A DNA stretch of 64,000 nt from Micromonospora saelicesensis (GCF_900091575.1 NZ_FMCR01000002.1:1076741-1140740); one strand, 5' to 3'; positions 8,714 through 17,977 are shown, counted from the stretch's first letter. The notes: generated by a model from the letters alone, not told the origin. Made by a program: numbers and translations.

Positions 8714-10213
8714 ATGATCGATGTCGTCATCGTCGGAGCCGGCCCCAACGGCCTCATGCTCGCCTGCGAGCTGGCCCTCGCCGGCGTGCACCCCGTCGTC
8801 CTCGAACGCCACGCCGCGCCCACCGGCGAGCCTCGCGCCAACGGCCTCGTGGGACAGGTCGTCCGCCTGCTCGACCGGCGCGGCCTCTACGCGCGGCTCA
8901 GCGGTGAGAGCACCCCGCCGACCCCTCAACCGGCCTTCACCTTCGGCGCGTTCCCGTTGGATCTCACGATGCTCGCGGAGAACCCGCACTACGTGCTCGG
9001 AGTGCCGCAGGCTCAGCTCGAGGCCGGTCTCGCCGTCCGAGCCGCCGAGCTCGGAGTCGACCTGCGCCGCGGCCACGAGGTCGTCGACCTCCGCCAACGC
9101 CCCGACGCGGTCGAGGTCCACCTCGCCGACGGTACGCAGCTCACCAGTCGTTTCGTCGTTGGCGCCGACGGCGGCCGCAGCGTGGTGCGCCGCCTCGCCG
9201 GTATCGACTTCCCCGGTGTCACCAACGACCGGTCGATCTCCCGCACCGCCACGGTGACCGTGCCTGCGTCGTCCCTCGACCCTGAGACGGGGGGCCTGCG
9301 CGTCCCTGGCTACGGTGTCGTCCCGCCTTTCCAGCACACCCGCACAGCGCGTGGCCTGATCGCCTGGGCCCCGTTTCCCGGCCGCCCGGCGATCCTGAGC
9401 ACGACGGAGTGGGCCGACCCGCCAGCGAACGACGAGACCCCGATGAGCCTGGCGGAACTCCGCGCCAGCGTCGCCCGGGTGCTCGGTGCCGACATCCCCC
9501 TTGGCGCGCCTGACGGCCCCGGCCTGCTGCGGCGCTTGACCGGCCGCAACACCCGCATCGCCGCCCGCTACCGCGCCGACCGGGTGCTGCTGGTTGGCGA
9601 CGCCGCGCACGTGCACCCCGCGATGGGCGGCCCCGGCCTCAATCTGGGCCTACAGGACGCGGTCAACCTGGGTTGGAAGCTCGCCGCCACGGTGCGCGGC
9701 TGGGCACCGAAGGGCCTGCTCGACACCTACGAAAGTGAGCGTCGCCCCGTCGCCGAACGGGTCGTCATGTCCACCCAGGCGCAGTCGGCGCTCATCGGCC
9801 CTGGCGACGAGATCAGCGGATTGCGGGAACTCTTCGCCGAACTGCTGCGCAAGCCGGAGGTGACCGGGCACATCGCGGCGCTGATGTCCGGTGCGGACAT
9901 CCGCTACCCCGCCGATCCGGCCGACCCTCTGGCCGGCCGCTGCGCGCCCGACCTGGTCGTGCACACCGACCACGGCGCGACACGCCTCGCCGAGCTGACC
10001 CGCACCGCCCGGCCGCTGCTGCTGGACTCCACCGGTGCCTACGCCGGGATCGCCGCACCATGGCGAGACCGGGTCGACGTGGTCACCGGCTCACTGGAGG
10101 GCACGACAGCGGCCGCGTTGCTCGTACGCCCCGACTGCTTCATCGCCTGGTCCGCCGGGGACGCCGCCACGCTGCGCGCCTCGCTCACCCATCACTTCGG
10201 CCGTCCGCGATGA
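8714..10213 (+). CDS. FAD-dependent aromatic monooxygenase
   Basis: A 499-residue PHBH/RdmE-type flavin monooxygenase. The N-terminal dinucleotide motif IVGAGPNGLMLACELALAG, the middle DG motif VVGADGGRSVVRRLAG (about residue 155) and the C-terminal GD motif LLVGDAAHVHPAMGGPG (about 295) are all present. A C-terminal thioredoxin-like tail (about 390-499) resembles polyketide/rifampicin-type hydroxylases. Such enzymes hydroxylate phenols, polyketides or antibiotics with NAD(P)H and O2. The ATG at 8714 follows GAAGGGA. Likely under the TetR regulator upstream; substrate unknown, with detoxification or resistance plausible. Confidence 0.92.
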   Translation: MIDVVIVGAGPNGLMLACELALAGVHPVVLERHAAPTGEPRANGLVGQVVRLLDRRGLYARLSGESTPPTPQPAFTFGAFPLDLTMLAENPHYVLGVPQAQLEAGLAVRAAELGVDLRRGHEVVDLRQRPDAVEVHLADGTQLTSRFVVGADGGRSVVRRLAGIDFPGVTNDRSISRTATVTVPASSLDPETGGLRVPGYGVVPPFQHTRTARGLIAWAPFPGRPAILSTTEWADPPANDETPMSLAELRASVARVLGADIPLGAPDGPGLLRRLTGRNTRIAARYRADRVLLVGDAAHVHPAMGGPGLNLGLQDAVNLGWKLAATVRGWAPKGLLDTYESERRPVAERVVMSTQAQSALIGPGDEISGLRELFAELLRKPEVTGHIAALMSGADIRYPADPADPLAGRCAPDLVVHTDHGATRLAELTRTARPLLLDSTGAYAGIAAPWRDRVDVVTGSLEGTTAAALLVRPDCFIAWSAGDAATLRASLTHHFGRPR

Positions 10214-10241
10214 CCACGAACCCATTCCGGGCTGGCCCTCT

Positions 10242-11357
10242 TCAGCGTGTCTTGGCGTACGCCTTCCAGTCCTCGAGCGGAGTGAGCGGAACCGGCACGG
10301 GCCGCTCCGCCACCGTCGTCAGCTCGATCCGCTGGCCTGCCGCCGCCGACCGGAGCAGGCTGGTCATGGTTTCGAGTACGTGCAGTGCGACGTCGCCGTC
10401 AGCGCGCGGGGGACGCTGATCGTCGGCCCTGACAAGATCGATCAGACCGATGCCCCGGGAAGCCTTGGCGTAACCAGCCTGCGGTTCGAGAGCGCGCCAT
10501 TCGGTGCCGCCGAGCGGGAAGAGGCGGACCTCACCGTCGAAGTAGTTCGGATCGGGTACGGCGAGCGTGCCGGTCTCCCCGTGCACCTCGATCGGCGCGG
10601 CCGTCGTCCTGACGCCGTCGAAGCTGGTCGTGATGGTGGAGAGCGCGCCGTTGGCGTGCTCGAGTACGCCGGTGAGGTGGGTGTCCACACCCACCGGGAT
10701 CCGCTGGCCGGTGCGGGGGCCCGAGCCGATGACGCGCTCGGCGCGTAGGCGGCTGGCGGCTCCGGTCACCGCCCGGACCGGCCCGAGCAGGTGGATGAGC
10801 GCCGAGATGTAGTACGGCCCCATGTCCAGCATCGGGCCGCCGCCTGGGGCGTAGTAGAAGTCGGGGTTGGGATGCCAGCGTTCGTGTCCCGGAGTGACCA
10901 TGACGGCCGACGCGGATATCGGGCGGCCGATGAGCCCGCCGTCGATCGCCGCCCGCGCTGTCTGCGTACCCGTACCCAGGACGGTGTCCGGTGCGCACCC
11001 GACGCGGACGCCGGCCGACGCGGCCCGATCGATGATCGAGCGGCCGTCCGAAAACGTCACGGCGAGCGGCTTTTCCACGTACACGTTCTTGCCGGCGTCG
11101 ATCGTGGCCAGCGAGATGTCGGCATGCGCCGCGGGGATGGTGAGGTTGAGCACCGTCTGCACGTCCGGGCGGCCGAGCAGGCGCTCGACGCTCATCGCCT
11201 CGGCTCCGGGAATGGTGGCCGCGACCTCGGCCGACCGGGAGGCGTCGAGGTCGGCCACCGCGACGATGTTGACCTCAGGGTGGTCCGCGAGTGTGTCCAG
11301 GTACGCGCGGGAGATGACCCCGAGACCTACGACGCCGACGCGGTGCGGGTCGCCCAC
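10242..11357 (-). CDS. GFO/IDH/MocA-family oxidoreductase
   Basis: A 371-residue NAD(P)-dependent sugar/inositol dehydrogenase-like enzyme. The Rossmann motif VGVVGLGVISRAYLD is at the N-terminus, and the catalytic EKP motif (NVYVEKPLAV) lies near residue 95. The C-terminal half carries PGGGPMLDMGPYYISALIHLLG. The GTG start at 11357, preceded by GAGAGGGGGAT, lies inside the upstream ThuA gene (31-nt overlap), so the two are translationally coupled. The pairing with ThuA, common in actinobacterial sugar catabolic loci, suggests oxidation or epimerisation of a carbohydrate. No transporter lies nearby. Confidence 0.92.
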   Translation of the reverse strand: MGDPHRVGVVGLGVISRAYLDTLADHPEVNIVAVADLDASRSAEVAATIPGAEAMSVERLLGRPDVQTVLNLTIPAAHADISLATIDAGKNVYVEKPLAVTFSDGRSIIDRAASAGVRVGCAPDTVLGTGTQTARAAIDGGLIGRPISASAVMVTPGHERWHPNPDFYYAPGGGPMLDMGPYYISALIHLLGPVRAVTGAASRLRAERVIGSGPRTGQRIPVGVDTHLTGVLEHANGALSTITTSFDGVRTTAAPIEVHGETGTLAVPDPNYFDGEVRLFPLGGTEWRALEPQAGYAKASRGIGLIDLVRADDQRPPRADGDVALHVLETMTSLLRSAAAGQRIELTTVAERPVPVPLTPLEDWKAYAKTR

Positions 11358-12037
11358 ACCATCCCCCTCTCGATCACGGTACGGACGTCCGCGTGCTCCA
11401 GCACGTCGAGGCTGTGCCCCGGGGTCGTCACGACGATGCGCCCGGCACCCCACTGCCGGGTCCAGATCGCCGGTGAGGTGACCGGTCGATGCCACGGATG
11501 CCACGCCTGCGTCGGGTGGGTGGTCACGGCCAGCACGTCGATCAGGTCATCGTGCAGCACCCAGTACTGTTCGGTGACCAGGTCGAAGTCCTCGATGCCC
11601 GCAGTGATCGGGTGCTCCCGGCCGAGGTCGGTGACGCGCACCGTGTGCGGCAGGAAGTTGTCCTCCGGGCCACCGTGACGCTCACACGGCTCCAAGCCCG
11701 GATGGGTCGCGAACTGGCCGCCCACCAGGTGCAGGTATTCCGATGACGCACGGAACGAGTCCACGATGCCGCCGTGCCAGCCGGTGAAGCCCGTGCCGGC
11801 GATGACCGCCGCGCTGAGGCCCGCCACCTGGTCCGCGGTGATCTGCGACATGGTCATGCACTGCACGACGAGGTCGGTCTCGGCCATCTCGGCGGCGTCG
11901 GCGTAGATCTCCGTCGACTCCTCGACCCGTACGGCGTAGCCGCTACGTTCGAGGAAGGGGAGGAACAACTCCGTCGCCTTGACCGGCTGGTGTCCCTCCC
12001 AACCGCCCCGAACCACCAATGCTCTCCGCTGCGCCAC
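11327..12037 (-). CDS. ThuA-like (trehalose utilisation) domain protein
   Basis: A 236-residue ThuA-domain protein (class I glutamine-amidotransferase-like fold). It shows ALVVRGGWEGHQPVKATELF at the N-terminus, AVIAGTGFTGWHGG in the middle and WTRQWGAGRIVVTTPGHSLDVL near the end. ThuA proteins act in disaccharide utilisation with 3-keto-sugar dehydrogenases, consistent with the overlapping GFO/IDH/MocA gene downstream. The GTG start follows GGGAGGGAGCGACG. Confidence 0.88.
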   Translation of the reverse strand: MAQRRALVVRGGWEGHQPVKATELFLPFLERSGYAVRVEESTEIYADAAEMAETDLVVQCMTMSQITADQVAGLSAAVIAGTGFTGWHGGIVDSFRASSEYLHLVGGQFATHPGLEPCERHGGPEDNFLPHTVRVTDLGREHPITAGIEDFDLVTEQYWVLHDDLIDVLAVTTHPTQAWHPWHRPVTSPAIWTRQWGAGRIVVTTPGHSLDVLEHADVRTVIERGMVWATRTASAS

Positions 12038-12288
12038 CGTCGCTCCCTCCCACGGTCCGTCGCCACCGGGCTGGCCGCTCCCGCCCCGACGACGTGCCGC
12101 CGATGCCGGTACGTGTCGAGCACCGAAACCGTACCCGTGGTTGCCCCGACAAAGCCGACGTACGCCGGCTTCCGGATTCCACTGTGCACGGTCGGCTCAC
12201 GCCGCAGCAAGAACGCAGGTGCTGAAACGGCGCAGAGGTTCCGGGCCGGCCGGGTCGAGATCGCGAGCGTCGCAGCGGGATCTGCTGA

Positions 12289-12516
12289 TCAACCGCTACG
12301 GCGGTTACCATACTGGCGAGGGCTCTGGACCGAGCCCCGGCCGCCGAGGTGCTGACCCTTTCCATGCGGTTGAGGTGAGGCGACCTTGCCCTTCGCGCGT
12401 CGGGCAGCCCGATTCGCGGGAACGGCAGGCTGCTCGGTCTCGGTCTCGGTCTCGGCCGGCGTTGAGGTGTCGGCAGCCACCGCGGGGTCGTCTTGGGCGG
12501 GTTCAGGCTCCGGCAT
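12289..12516 (-). CDS. Small hydrophilic protein of unknown function
   Basis: A 75-residue protein, ATG start preceded by a strong AAGGAGAA Shine-Dalgarno sequence 5 bases upstream. The N-terminal half is acidic and Thr/Glu-rich (PEPEPAQDDPAVAADTSTP, then TETETE). The C-terminal half is basic (NRAARRAKGKVASPQPHGKG). It looks intrinsically disordered and may bind nucleic acid; I recognise no domain. The real ribosome-binding site and charge segregation support it as a gene. Confidence 0.6.
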   Translation of the reverse strand: MPEPEPAQDDPAVAADTSTPAETETETEQPAVPANRAARRAKGKVASPQPHGKGQHLGGRGSVQSPRQYGNRRSG

Positions 12517-12891
12517 CGGGTTCTCCTTGGATTTGGTGGGGCCCTGCGGGCCGTCGACGGCCGGCGGACGCGGACTGATCGACGCCGAGGTGCGCGCCTT
12601 GACGGTAGCGCAACGCCAGGCCCAGCTGATTGCTCCCCCGCTCGAGCCGGACCAGTCCTGCCGCCAGCCGGCCATCACCTCGGCACGCACCGTGAGCACA
12701 CCATGACAGATTGCAAGCCAGCCCGGCCGAAGTGGGCGACGCACTCCCCGTCAGATCGGTACGGCCCCCCTGCGGCCCCCCTGCGGCGCACCGTCGAATC
12801 GCGGGCTGAGCTGCGCAGACGTCCAACGGTCTCGCCGGCTCGCCGATCGCGACGCCGCCGATCGTCTTGCAGACCTCCAGAGGTAACGGGC
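12517..12891. other. 375-bp region without a recognised gene
   Basis: Between the small hydrophilic protein and the disrupted hypothetical gene. Open frames exist on the minus strand but lack start signals and recognisable sequence. A short reiteration of GCGGCCCCCCT lies around 12770-12790. Nothing else is evident. Confidence 0.4.
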
Positions 12892-13247
12892 TCAGTCGAG
12901 TACCGACTCGCCGCCCGGGTAGGCGAACGATGCGCGTGGTGAGTAGAAACCCCAGACGATCTCCAGCGGGTCGGCCGGACGCAGCGCGTACACCGGGTGG
13001 TCGGGTTCGAGGAACTCCAGCGACTCGACCTCGAACGGGTCGACCGGCTCCGCCACGAACGGGTAGTTGCCGCTGAGCAGTCTGCCGTCGAGCCGGGTGA
13101 GATGCGTCCACCAGCGGCGGGCGTGACACCGTCGGGGGCGTCGAGCCCGGAGAGGTCCGGTCTGATGTACGTCACCGCTGGGCATCGGTCCGTAGTCGCG
13201 ACGCCACGGAGCGGCCCACCGCCCGGACAACGACGGATTGCCGACAC
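12892..13247 (-). pseudogene. Unknown protein gene with an apparent frameshift
   Basis: The C-terminal part (frame ending at 12892) reads like real protein: WTHLTRLDGRLLSGNYPF, then EPVDPFEVESLEFLEPDHP and VWGFYSPRASFAYPGG. Upstream of about 13114-13123 codon bias in that frame collapses, while the neighbouring frame becomes coding-like (VTYIRPDLSGLDAPDGVTPA, GC-rich third positions). A single missing base would join the two. Candidate starts are GTG 13247, GTG 13175 or ATG 13185. I do not recognise the family. An alternative is one intact ORF from ATG 13185 whose N-terminus is simply unusual. Confidence 0.45.
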
Positions 13248-13310
13248 GCAACCCGTCGTTGTCCGGCTCGGGAAGGCCGCCGTGGATCGGTCGTTACGTC
13301 GGAACGACCG

Positions 13311-14786
13311 TCAGACGGTGGTGCGGGACCATTGCTGGTTGGTGCCGGAGTTGCACGAATACTGCTTGAGGACCACTCCGTCCGCGGTCGCCGCGGCCGG
13401 CACGTCCACGCACTTGTTGCTGTGTCGTGCCCGGAGCTGGAAGTAACCGCCGTTGGCGACCATCTGGAACTGCTGGTTGGTGCCGGTGCCGCAGGTGTAC
13501 TGGACGAGCTCGGCGCCGTCGGCGGTCGACGCGCTCACCACGTCGAGGCACTTTCCGCTGTGCCGGCTGACGATGCGCCAGTAGCCGCTGCCGGCGTCCT
13601 GGAACTGCCACTGCTGCCACGCACCACCGGCGTACGTGTACTGGCCGACGCGGGCGCCATTGTCGGTGTTCGGTTGCTGGACGTCCATGGCCTTGCCGCT
13701 GTGCCGCACGTTGATCCGGTAGTACGTTCCCGTGGACGGCGGGGGCGTCGTCGGATCGCCGCCGATGGCGTCGCCCCACGCGTACCGGATCCGGTCCGCG
13801 CCGGAGGTGTTGCGGACGGTCAGGTTGAGGTCGGTGCCGCTGCCGCTGAGGGCGAACATCGAGTACCAGTCGTAGCCGATGGTGCCGGTCTTGCCGCCGA
13901 GGGCGGGCCAGTAGGTGCCGCCCATCTGGTTGTCCCGCATGACCTGGGCCATGGCCCGGATGTAGCGCACGAAGTTGTCGGTGCTGCCCGCGTCGGCGTA
14001 GTTGCGGCCGTCGTTCATCGGCGCGCCGAACTCGGTCGCGACCGCGCGGGAGGCGCAGTTGCCGAGGCGGGTCTGGATGTGGCTGCGGAAGGCGTCGTAG
14101 GTCATCGCGCCGTAGAAGAAGGCGTAGTAGTGGAAGGACAGCAGCGTCGAGTTGAAGCGGCTGTCGTTGCAGATGTCGCGCAGGTCCTGGCTGAAGCCCG
14201 TGCCGCCGATCAGCACCCGGCCGGGCGCCGCCGAGTAGTGGTAGCTGAGCCAGTTGGCCGCGACGTTGCGCCACTCCGCCGAGCTGTAGCCGTGCGGCTC
14301 GTTCATCGGCTCGAAGTAGACGTTGGTGTTCGTGCCGTACGTGTTGGTCACTGTGGACCACATCGCGTTCCACGCGGCGAGGTTCGTGATCCTGCCGCCG
14401 GAGGCGGCGCCGTCCTCCCAGTAGGCGAGGATGACCTTGAAGCCGCGGGCGGTGGCTGCGTCGATGGCGCCCCGGTACGCCTCCCACCAGGCCGTCCCCA
14501 CCGTGTGGGTGTTGATGGGCAGTCGGATGGTGTTGACCCCCATGGTGGACGCCATGTCGTCGTACAGGGCGTTGGCCTTGGCCCGCACGGTGGCGTTGCT
14601 GTCGGACATGCTCAGGCCCTGCACGACGAGCGGGCTGGTCTTGAAGTTGTCACCCAACATGGCCCAGTTCATGCCGCGGAACTGGTTGGTGGCGGCGGTG
14701 GCCGGCGACGACGCGACGGCGACGACGCCAACCATCGCCGTCAACGCGGCCACCAGGGCGCAGAGCACCCGTCGATGTAGTGCCAC
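13311..14786 (-). CDS. Secreted GH5 cellulase-like hydrolase with ricin-type lectin domain
   Basis: A 491-residue secreted enzyme. The signal peptide (about 1-33) ends near SSPATAA. A GH5 catalytic domain (about 34-345) has the acid/base Glu in YFEPMNEPHG and the nucleophile Glu in AVATEFGAPMNDG. A DPTTPPPSTG linker and a ricin-type beta-trefoil (CBM13; repeats RHSGKAMDV, RHSGKCLDV and RHSNKCVDV with QQW/QQF motifs) follow. It probably cleaves a beta-1,4-glucan or mannan; the lectin binds the polysaccharide. The GTG start follows AAGGAG. Last gene of a three-gene minus-strand operon, 29 bp after the GH43 gene. Confidence 0.92.
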   Translation of the reverse strand: MALHRRVLCALVAALTAMVGVVAVASSPATAATNQFRGMNWAMLGDNFKTSPLVVQGLSMSDSNATVRAKANALYDDMASTMGVNTIRLPINTHTVGTAWWEAYRGAIDAATARGFKVILAYWEDGAASGGRITNLAAWNAMWSTVTNTYGTNTNVYFEPMNEPHGYSSAEWRNVAANWLSYHYSAAPGRVLIGGTGFSQDLRDICNDSRFNSTLLSFHYYAFFYGAMTYDAFRSHIQTRLGNCASRAVATEFGAPMNDGRNYADAGSTDNFVRYIRAMAQVMRDNQMGGTYWPALGGKTGTIGYDWYSMFALSGSGTDLNLTVRNTSGADRIRYAWGDAIGGDPTTPPPSTGTYYRINVRHSGKAMDVQQPNTDNGARVGQYTYAGGAWQQWQFQDAGSGYWRIVSRHSGKCLDVVSASTADGAELVQYTCGTGTNQQFQMVANGGYFQLRARHSNKCVDVPAAATADGVVLKQYSCNSGTNQQWSRTTV

Positions 14787-14815
14787 AGTCGGAACTCCTT
14801 GAAGAGGGACCAGGT

Positions 14816-16255
14816 TCAGCTGGTCACGCGGAAGGTGGCGTCGGCACGGCTCTGCGCGTCGGACACCGGGTCGAGTCGGAGCAGGTAGCTGTAGTGCCGG
14901 ACGTAGCGGTCCGGGTGGCTGTAGGACTGGAACGACGTCCACGACGAGTTGGCGAGGCCGGCGACCTGCCGGAAGGTGGCGTCGGCGGCGAAGGTGGCGG
15001 TGCCGTCGTTGGCTTCCAGCCGGAAGTCGTATCCGTAGTGGCGCAGGTAGTGGCCCGGGAAGTTGACCGACTGAATGGAGACGGTGCCGGAGCCGACCAG
15101 GCCGGGCACCAGCCGCCACTGGCCGTCCTGGGCAGGGCTGACGTTCGGGTCGATGCGGACGTCGTAGTCGTAGTGCCGCACGTACCGGTCCTGGAAGTTG
15201 TACGACTGGATCCGGTTGACCGCGGTGGCGGGCCAGCGGGTGAGCACCCGGTTCTGTTCGGCAGCGGTCAGGTTGAGGATCGAACCGTGCCGTTTCTTGG
15301 TGCCGCCCATCGTGTACGAGCCGGACGCCGGCAGTCGGTAGCTGCCCGGGCTCGACGGATCGGTGGTCAGGACCGGCAGGTAGCCGCGCCCGCTGGCGTA
15401 CTGGTCCAGGTAGAGAACCCATTCGTTACGGTTGTTGTACTTCATCCACATCGGGCCCTCGACCTGGGCACCGGTCAGCCCGATACCGGAGAGGTTGCCG
15501 AGGCTGGTCCAGGTGCCGAGGATGGAGTTGCTGCCTTCGATGGCGATCTGGCCGTCCCGGGAGGCCCGGACGTAGCGGTAGGCGCCGACGCCGGCCGGCA
15601 CCTCGACGATCTGGGTGTCGATGATCTCCTGGTTACCGGGTCGGTTGATGTAGACCTGCGGTGTGGTGACGCTGCGGAAGTTCGCCGTGCGCGCGGAGTA
15701 GATGCGGTGTTTGGTCGCGTCGTTGAGTGGGACGTTCGTCGCCCAGTAGAGGACGTAGTCGCCGGTGGCCGGGTTCCAGATCGCCTCCGGCGCCCAGGCG
15801 TTGCGTCCGTCTGGAATTGCGCCGGCGACGTTCAGCAGCCACGGCGCCGACCAGTTGACCAGGTCGGTGGACTCCCACACGACGAGGTTGCGGCTGCCGT
15901 TGTTGATCGCGGTCGACCAGTCCTGACCGCAGCCGATGCACAGGTCGGTGGCGATGATCCAGTACCGGTCGCCGGCCGGTGAGCGCACCAGGGCGGGGTC
16001 GCGGACGCCGCGGGTGCCGACGGTGGACCGCAGCACGAGCCCACCGTTGTTGAGGTCGGTCCAGCGTAGGCCGTCGGTGCTGTGGGCGAAGTAGATCTGC
16101 TGGTCGGTCGACGACTCGCCGGTGAAGTGCGCCATCAGGTAGCCGACGGTCGGGTCGAGCGCGGCCGCCTCCTTCGGTGTCGCCGCCGACCAGGTGGTGA
16201 ACAACAGGCTCGCGGCCACCGCAACCGCGCAGAGCCGGGCGAGGACTCTCGACAT
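14816..16255 (-). CDS. Secreted GH43 glycosidase with C-terminal AbfB domain
   Basis: A 479-residue secreted enzyme. Signal peptide about 1-31. The five-blade GH43-type propeller (about 35-320) shows GVRDPALVRS, NAWAPEAIWNPATGDYVLYW and QVEGPMWMKYN, carrying Asp/Glu candidates for the catalytic acids. A C-terminal AbfB (CBM42) beta-trefoil has three repeats: DRYVRHYDYDVRIDP, HYLRHYGYDFRLE and DRYVRHYSYLLRLDP. AbfB binds arabinofuranose side chains, so the enzyme probably acts on arabinan or arabinoxylan. Middle gene of the operon, 33 bp after the first gene. Confidence 0.92.
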   Translation of the reverse strand: MSRVLARLCAVAVAASLLFTTWSAATPKEAAALDPTVGYLMAHFTGESSTDQQIYFAHSTDGLRWTDLNNGGLVLRSTVGTRGVRDPALVRSPAGDRYWIIATDLCIGCGQDWSTAINNGSRNLVVWESTDLVNWSAPWLLNVAGAIPDGRNAWAPEAIWNPATGDYVLYWATNVPLNDATKHRIYSARTANFRSVTTPQVYINRPGNQEIIDTQIVEVPAGVGAYRYVRASRDGQIAIEGSNSILGTWTSLGNLSGIGLTGAQVEGPMWMKYNNRNEWVLYLDQYASGRGYLPVLTTDPSSPGSYRLPASGSYTMGGTKKRHGSILNLTAAEQNRVLTRWPATAVNRIQSYNFQDRYVRHYDYDVRIDPNVSPAQDGQWRLVPGLVGSGTVSIQSVNFPGHYLRHYGYDFRLEANDGTATFAADATFRQVAGLANSSWTSFQSYSHPDRYVRHYSYLLRLDPVSDAQSRADATFRVTS

Positions 16256-16288
16256 CTGTCTCTCCTTCGCGCAGGGGCTAGCAGTCAG

Positions 16289-17710
16289 CTAGAGCGTCGG
16301 TACGACGGGCCGGATGGTGCCGTCGGTGTTGAACTCCATCCGGTCGATGGCGGTCTCGCGGTTGGTGCCGTTGCCGGTCGGCACGGCGAAGCGGTGGTAG
16401 GCGATGTACCAGGTGTCGCTGCCGGGTGCCCGGACCACAGAGTGGTGACCGGTGCCCTTGATGCCGACGTCGAGTCGCTTCTGCAGCACCACCCCGCGCC
16501 TTGCCCACGGCCCGAGGGGTGAGGAGCCGGTGGCGTAGGCGACCCGGTAGTCCTCGCTGCGCGTGTCGTTCTCCGACCACATGAAGTAGTACAGACCGTT
16601 GCGCTTGAACACGAACGGCGCCTCGTTGTAGCCCGACGGGGTGACGACCCGCGCCTGCGCCGCGTCGAAGGAGACCATGTCGGCGTTCAACCGCACCGCC
16701 CGCGCGACGCCCTGCCCCCAGTACAGGTACGACTGGCCGTCGTCGTCGGTGAACACCATGGGGTCGATCGCCTGCCCGCCGGAGAACTGGTCGCTGCGGA
16801 TCAGCGGCCGGCCAAGCGCGTCACGGAACGGTCCAACAGGGCTGTCGGCCACCGCCACGCCCAGCTGTTTGGCTGTGTTGCCGCTGACCGCGCCGCCGCT
16901 GAAGTACAGGTAGTAGCGGCCGTTGGCGCTGGCCACCGCCGGCGCCCACGCCGAGTTGTCCGCCCAGGAGACGTCCGGACCGTGGTCGAGGATCACGCCG
17001 TGGTCGGTCCAGTTGACCAGGTCGGTCGAGGAGAACGCCTTGTAGTAGGTGCCGGCCCAACTCGCGTAGCCGTCGGTGGTCGGGTACAGGTAGTAGCGGC
17101 CGTTGAACACGGCGAGGTGCGGGTCGGCGAAGAGACCCGGGATCACCGGCCCCTTGGTGGTCCTGGGGGCCCAGGGCGCGACGAGGCGGAAGGAGCTGTC
17201 CGCCCGGAACGCGGCCGTGTCCTGGTAGGCGTCGAGCCAGAGCGCGAAGTCGCGGTGCCGGATGCGCCGGTTCGGATAGTTGTACGAGACGAGTGCCACC
17301 GATCCGCTGACCGAGCCGTCCACGGCACAGAAGGTGGCGTCGGCCCGGAACGCCGCGTCACCGGTGTTCGGGTCGACCCGGAGCCGGTAGTCGCGGTGCC
17401 GCAGGAACATGCCGGTCCTGGTCTGCAACGAGTAGCAGGTCGGCGATGCCAGGCCGTTGACCACGGTGAAGGTGGCATCGAGCTTGGTCTGGTTGCCGCT
17501 ACTGGAGGTCACCGGGTCGAGTTGACCGAGATAGTCGATGTGCCGCACGTACCGCCCGGCCTGGTTGACCGCCTCCAGCGAGACCGCGCCGGTCGGCAGC
17601 GTGGCGGCATGCGCCGGCCCGTCGGCCACCGCCACGACAGCCGCGGCGGCCACGGCGGAGAGCACGAGGAGGGCACGTGGACGCTTGGTCGATGCTCCCG
17701 ACAGAATCAC
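16289..17710 (-). CDS. Secreted AbfB-GH43 arabinofuranosidase-type glycosidase
   Basis: A 473-residue secreted enzyme. Signal peptide about 1-35. An N-terminal AbfB beta-trefoil (GRYVRHIDYLGQLDP, GMFLRHRDYRLRVDP, NRRIRHRDFALWLD; about 40-180) precedes a GH43 propeller (about 190-473) with GLFADPHLAVFNGRYY, AIDPMVFTDDDGQSYLYW and YNEAPFVFKRNGLYYFMWS. The domain order is the reverse of the next gene, giving complementary architectures. First gene of the operon, GTG start. A palindromic operator lies 30 bp upstream. Confidence 0.92.
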   Translation of the reverse strand: MILSGASTKRPRALLVLSAVAAAAVVAVADGPAHAATLPTGAVSLEAVNQAGRYVRHIDYLGQLDPVTSSSGNQTKLDATFTVVNGLASPTCYSLQTRTGMFLRHRDYRLRVDPNTGDAAFRADATFCAVDGSVSGSVALVSYNYPNRRIRHRDFALWLDAYQDTAAFRADSSFRLVAPWAPRTTKGPVIPGLFADPHLAVFNGRYYLYPTTDGYASWAGTYYKAFSSTDLVNWTDHGVILDHGPDVSWADNSAWAPAVASANGRYYLYFSGGAVSGNTAKQLGVAVADSPVGPFRDALGRPLIRSDQFSGGQAIDPMVFTDDDGQSYLYWGQGVARAVRLNADMVSFDAAQARVVTPSGYNEAPFVFKRNGLYYFMWSENDTRSEDYRVAYATGSSPLGPWARRGVVLQKRLDVGIKGTGHHSVVRAPGSDTWYIAYHRFAVPTGNGTNRETAIDRMEFNTDGTIRPVVPTL

Positions 17711-17739
17711 CGTCCCGACCCCTCTCGTAAGATCATCTA

Positions 17740-17753
17740 TGTTAGCGTTAACA
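17740..17753. promoter_or_regulatory. LacI-type operator of the glycoside hydrolase operon
   Basis: TGTTAGCGTTAACA, a 14-bp palindrome with a central CG and one mismatched pair, lies 30 bp upstream of the first GH gene. The form (TGTTA-NCGN-TAACA) is that of LacI-family operators controlling extracellular glycosidases in actinobacteria. A further half-site TGTTAGCG occurs at 17888-17895. No LacI gene is present in the window, so the repressor would act from elsewhere. Confidence 0.7.
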
Positions 17754-17977
17754 AGAGCAGGCGGTATCTGGGCTCAGGCTTGAGCGGCCCTAGCGACGGG
17801 GTGGAGTGTTCGCATGCGGTGCCTCTGGCGCGTCACACGACCACAGACACAATGTGTTCGGCTCGTTAAGTTCGCGTTGCGGACAAGTGTTAGCGATCGC
17901 ATCTACGAGTGTCAAGGGATCGACCGCTGCCGCTCCCCCGCGAGCCCGGTCACGCCACCCGTCATCCACAGTCCCGG

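Noticed and set aside
12038..12288. Possible coding fragments upstream of the ThuA gene
   Set aside because: Short frames without start signals or consistent codon bias; no recognisable motif.
13332..14780. Long plus-strand open frame opposite the GH5 gene, rich in Val/Gly/Arg/Ala
   Set aside because: Typical antisense frame of a high-GC gene. The minus strand carries a signal peptide, catalytic motifs and lectin repeats; the plus frame has no domain or ribosome-binding site.
17720..17735. TCGTAAG near the GH43 start as a fifth two-component box
   Set aside because: Only a single hexamer; no partner at 11 bp on either side, so it does not meet the paired-repeat pattern.
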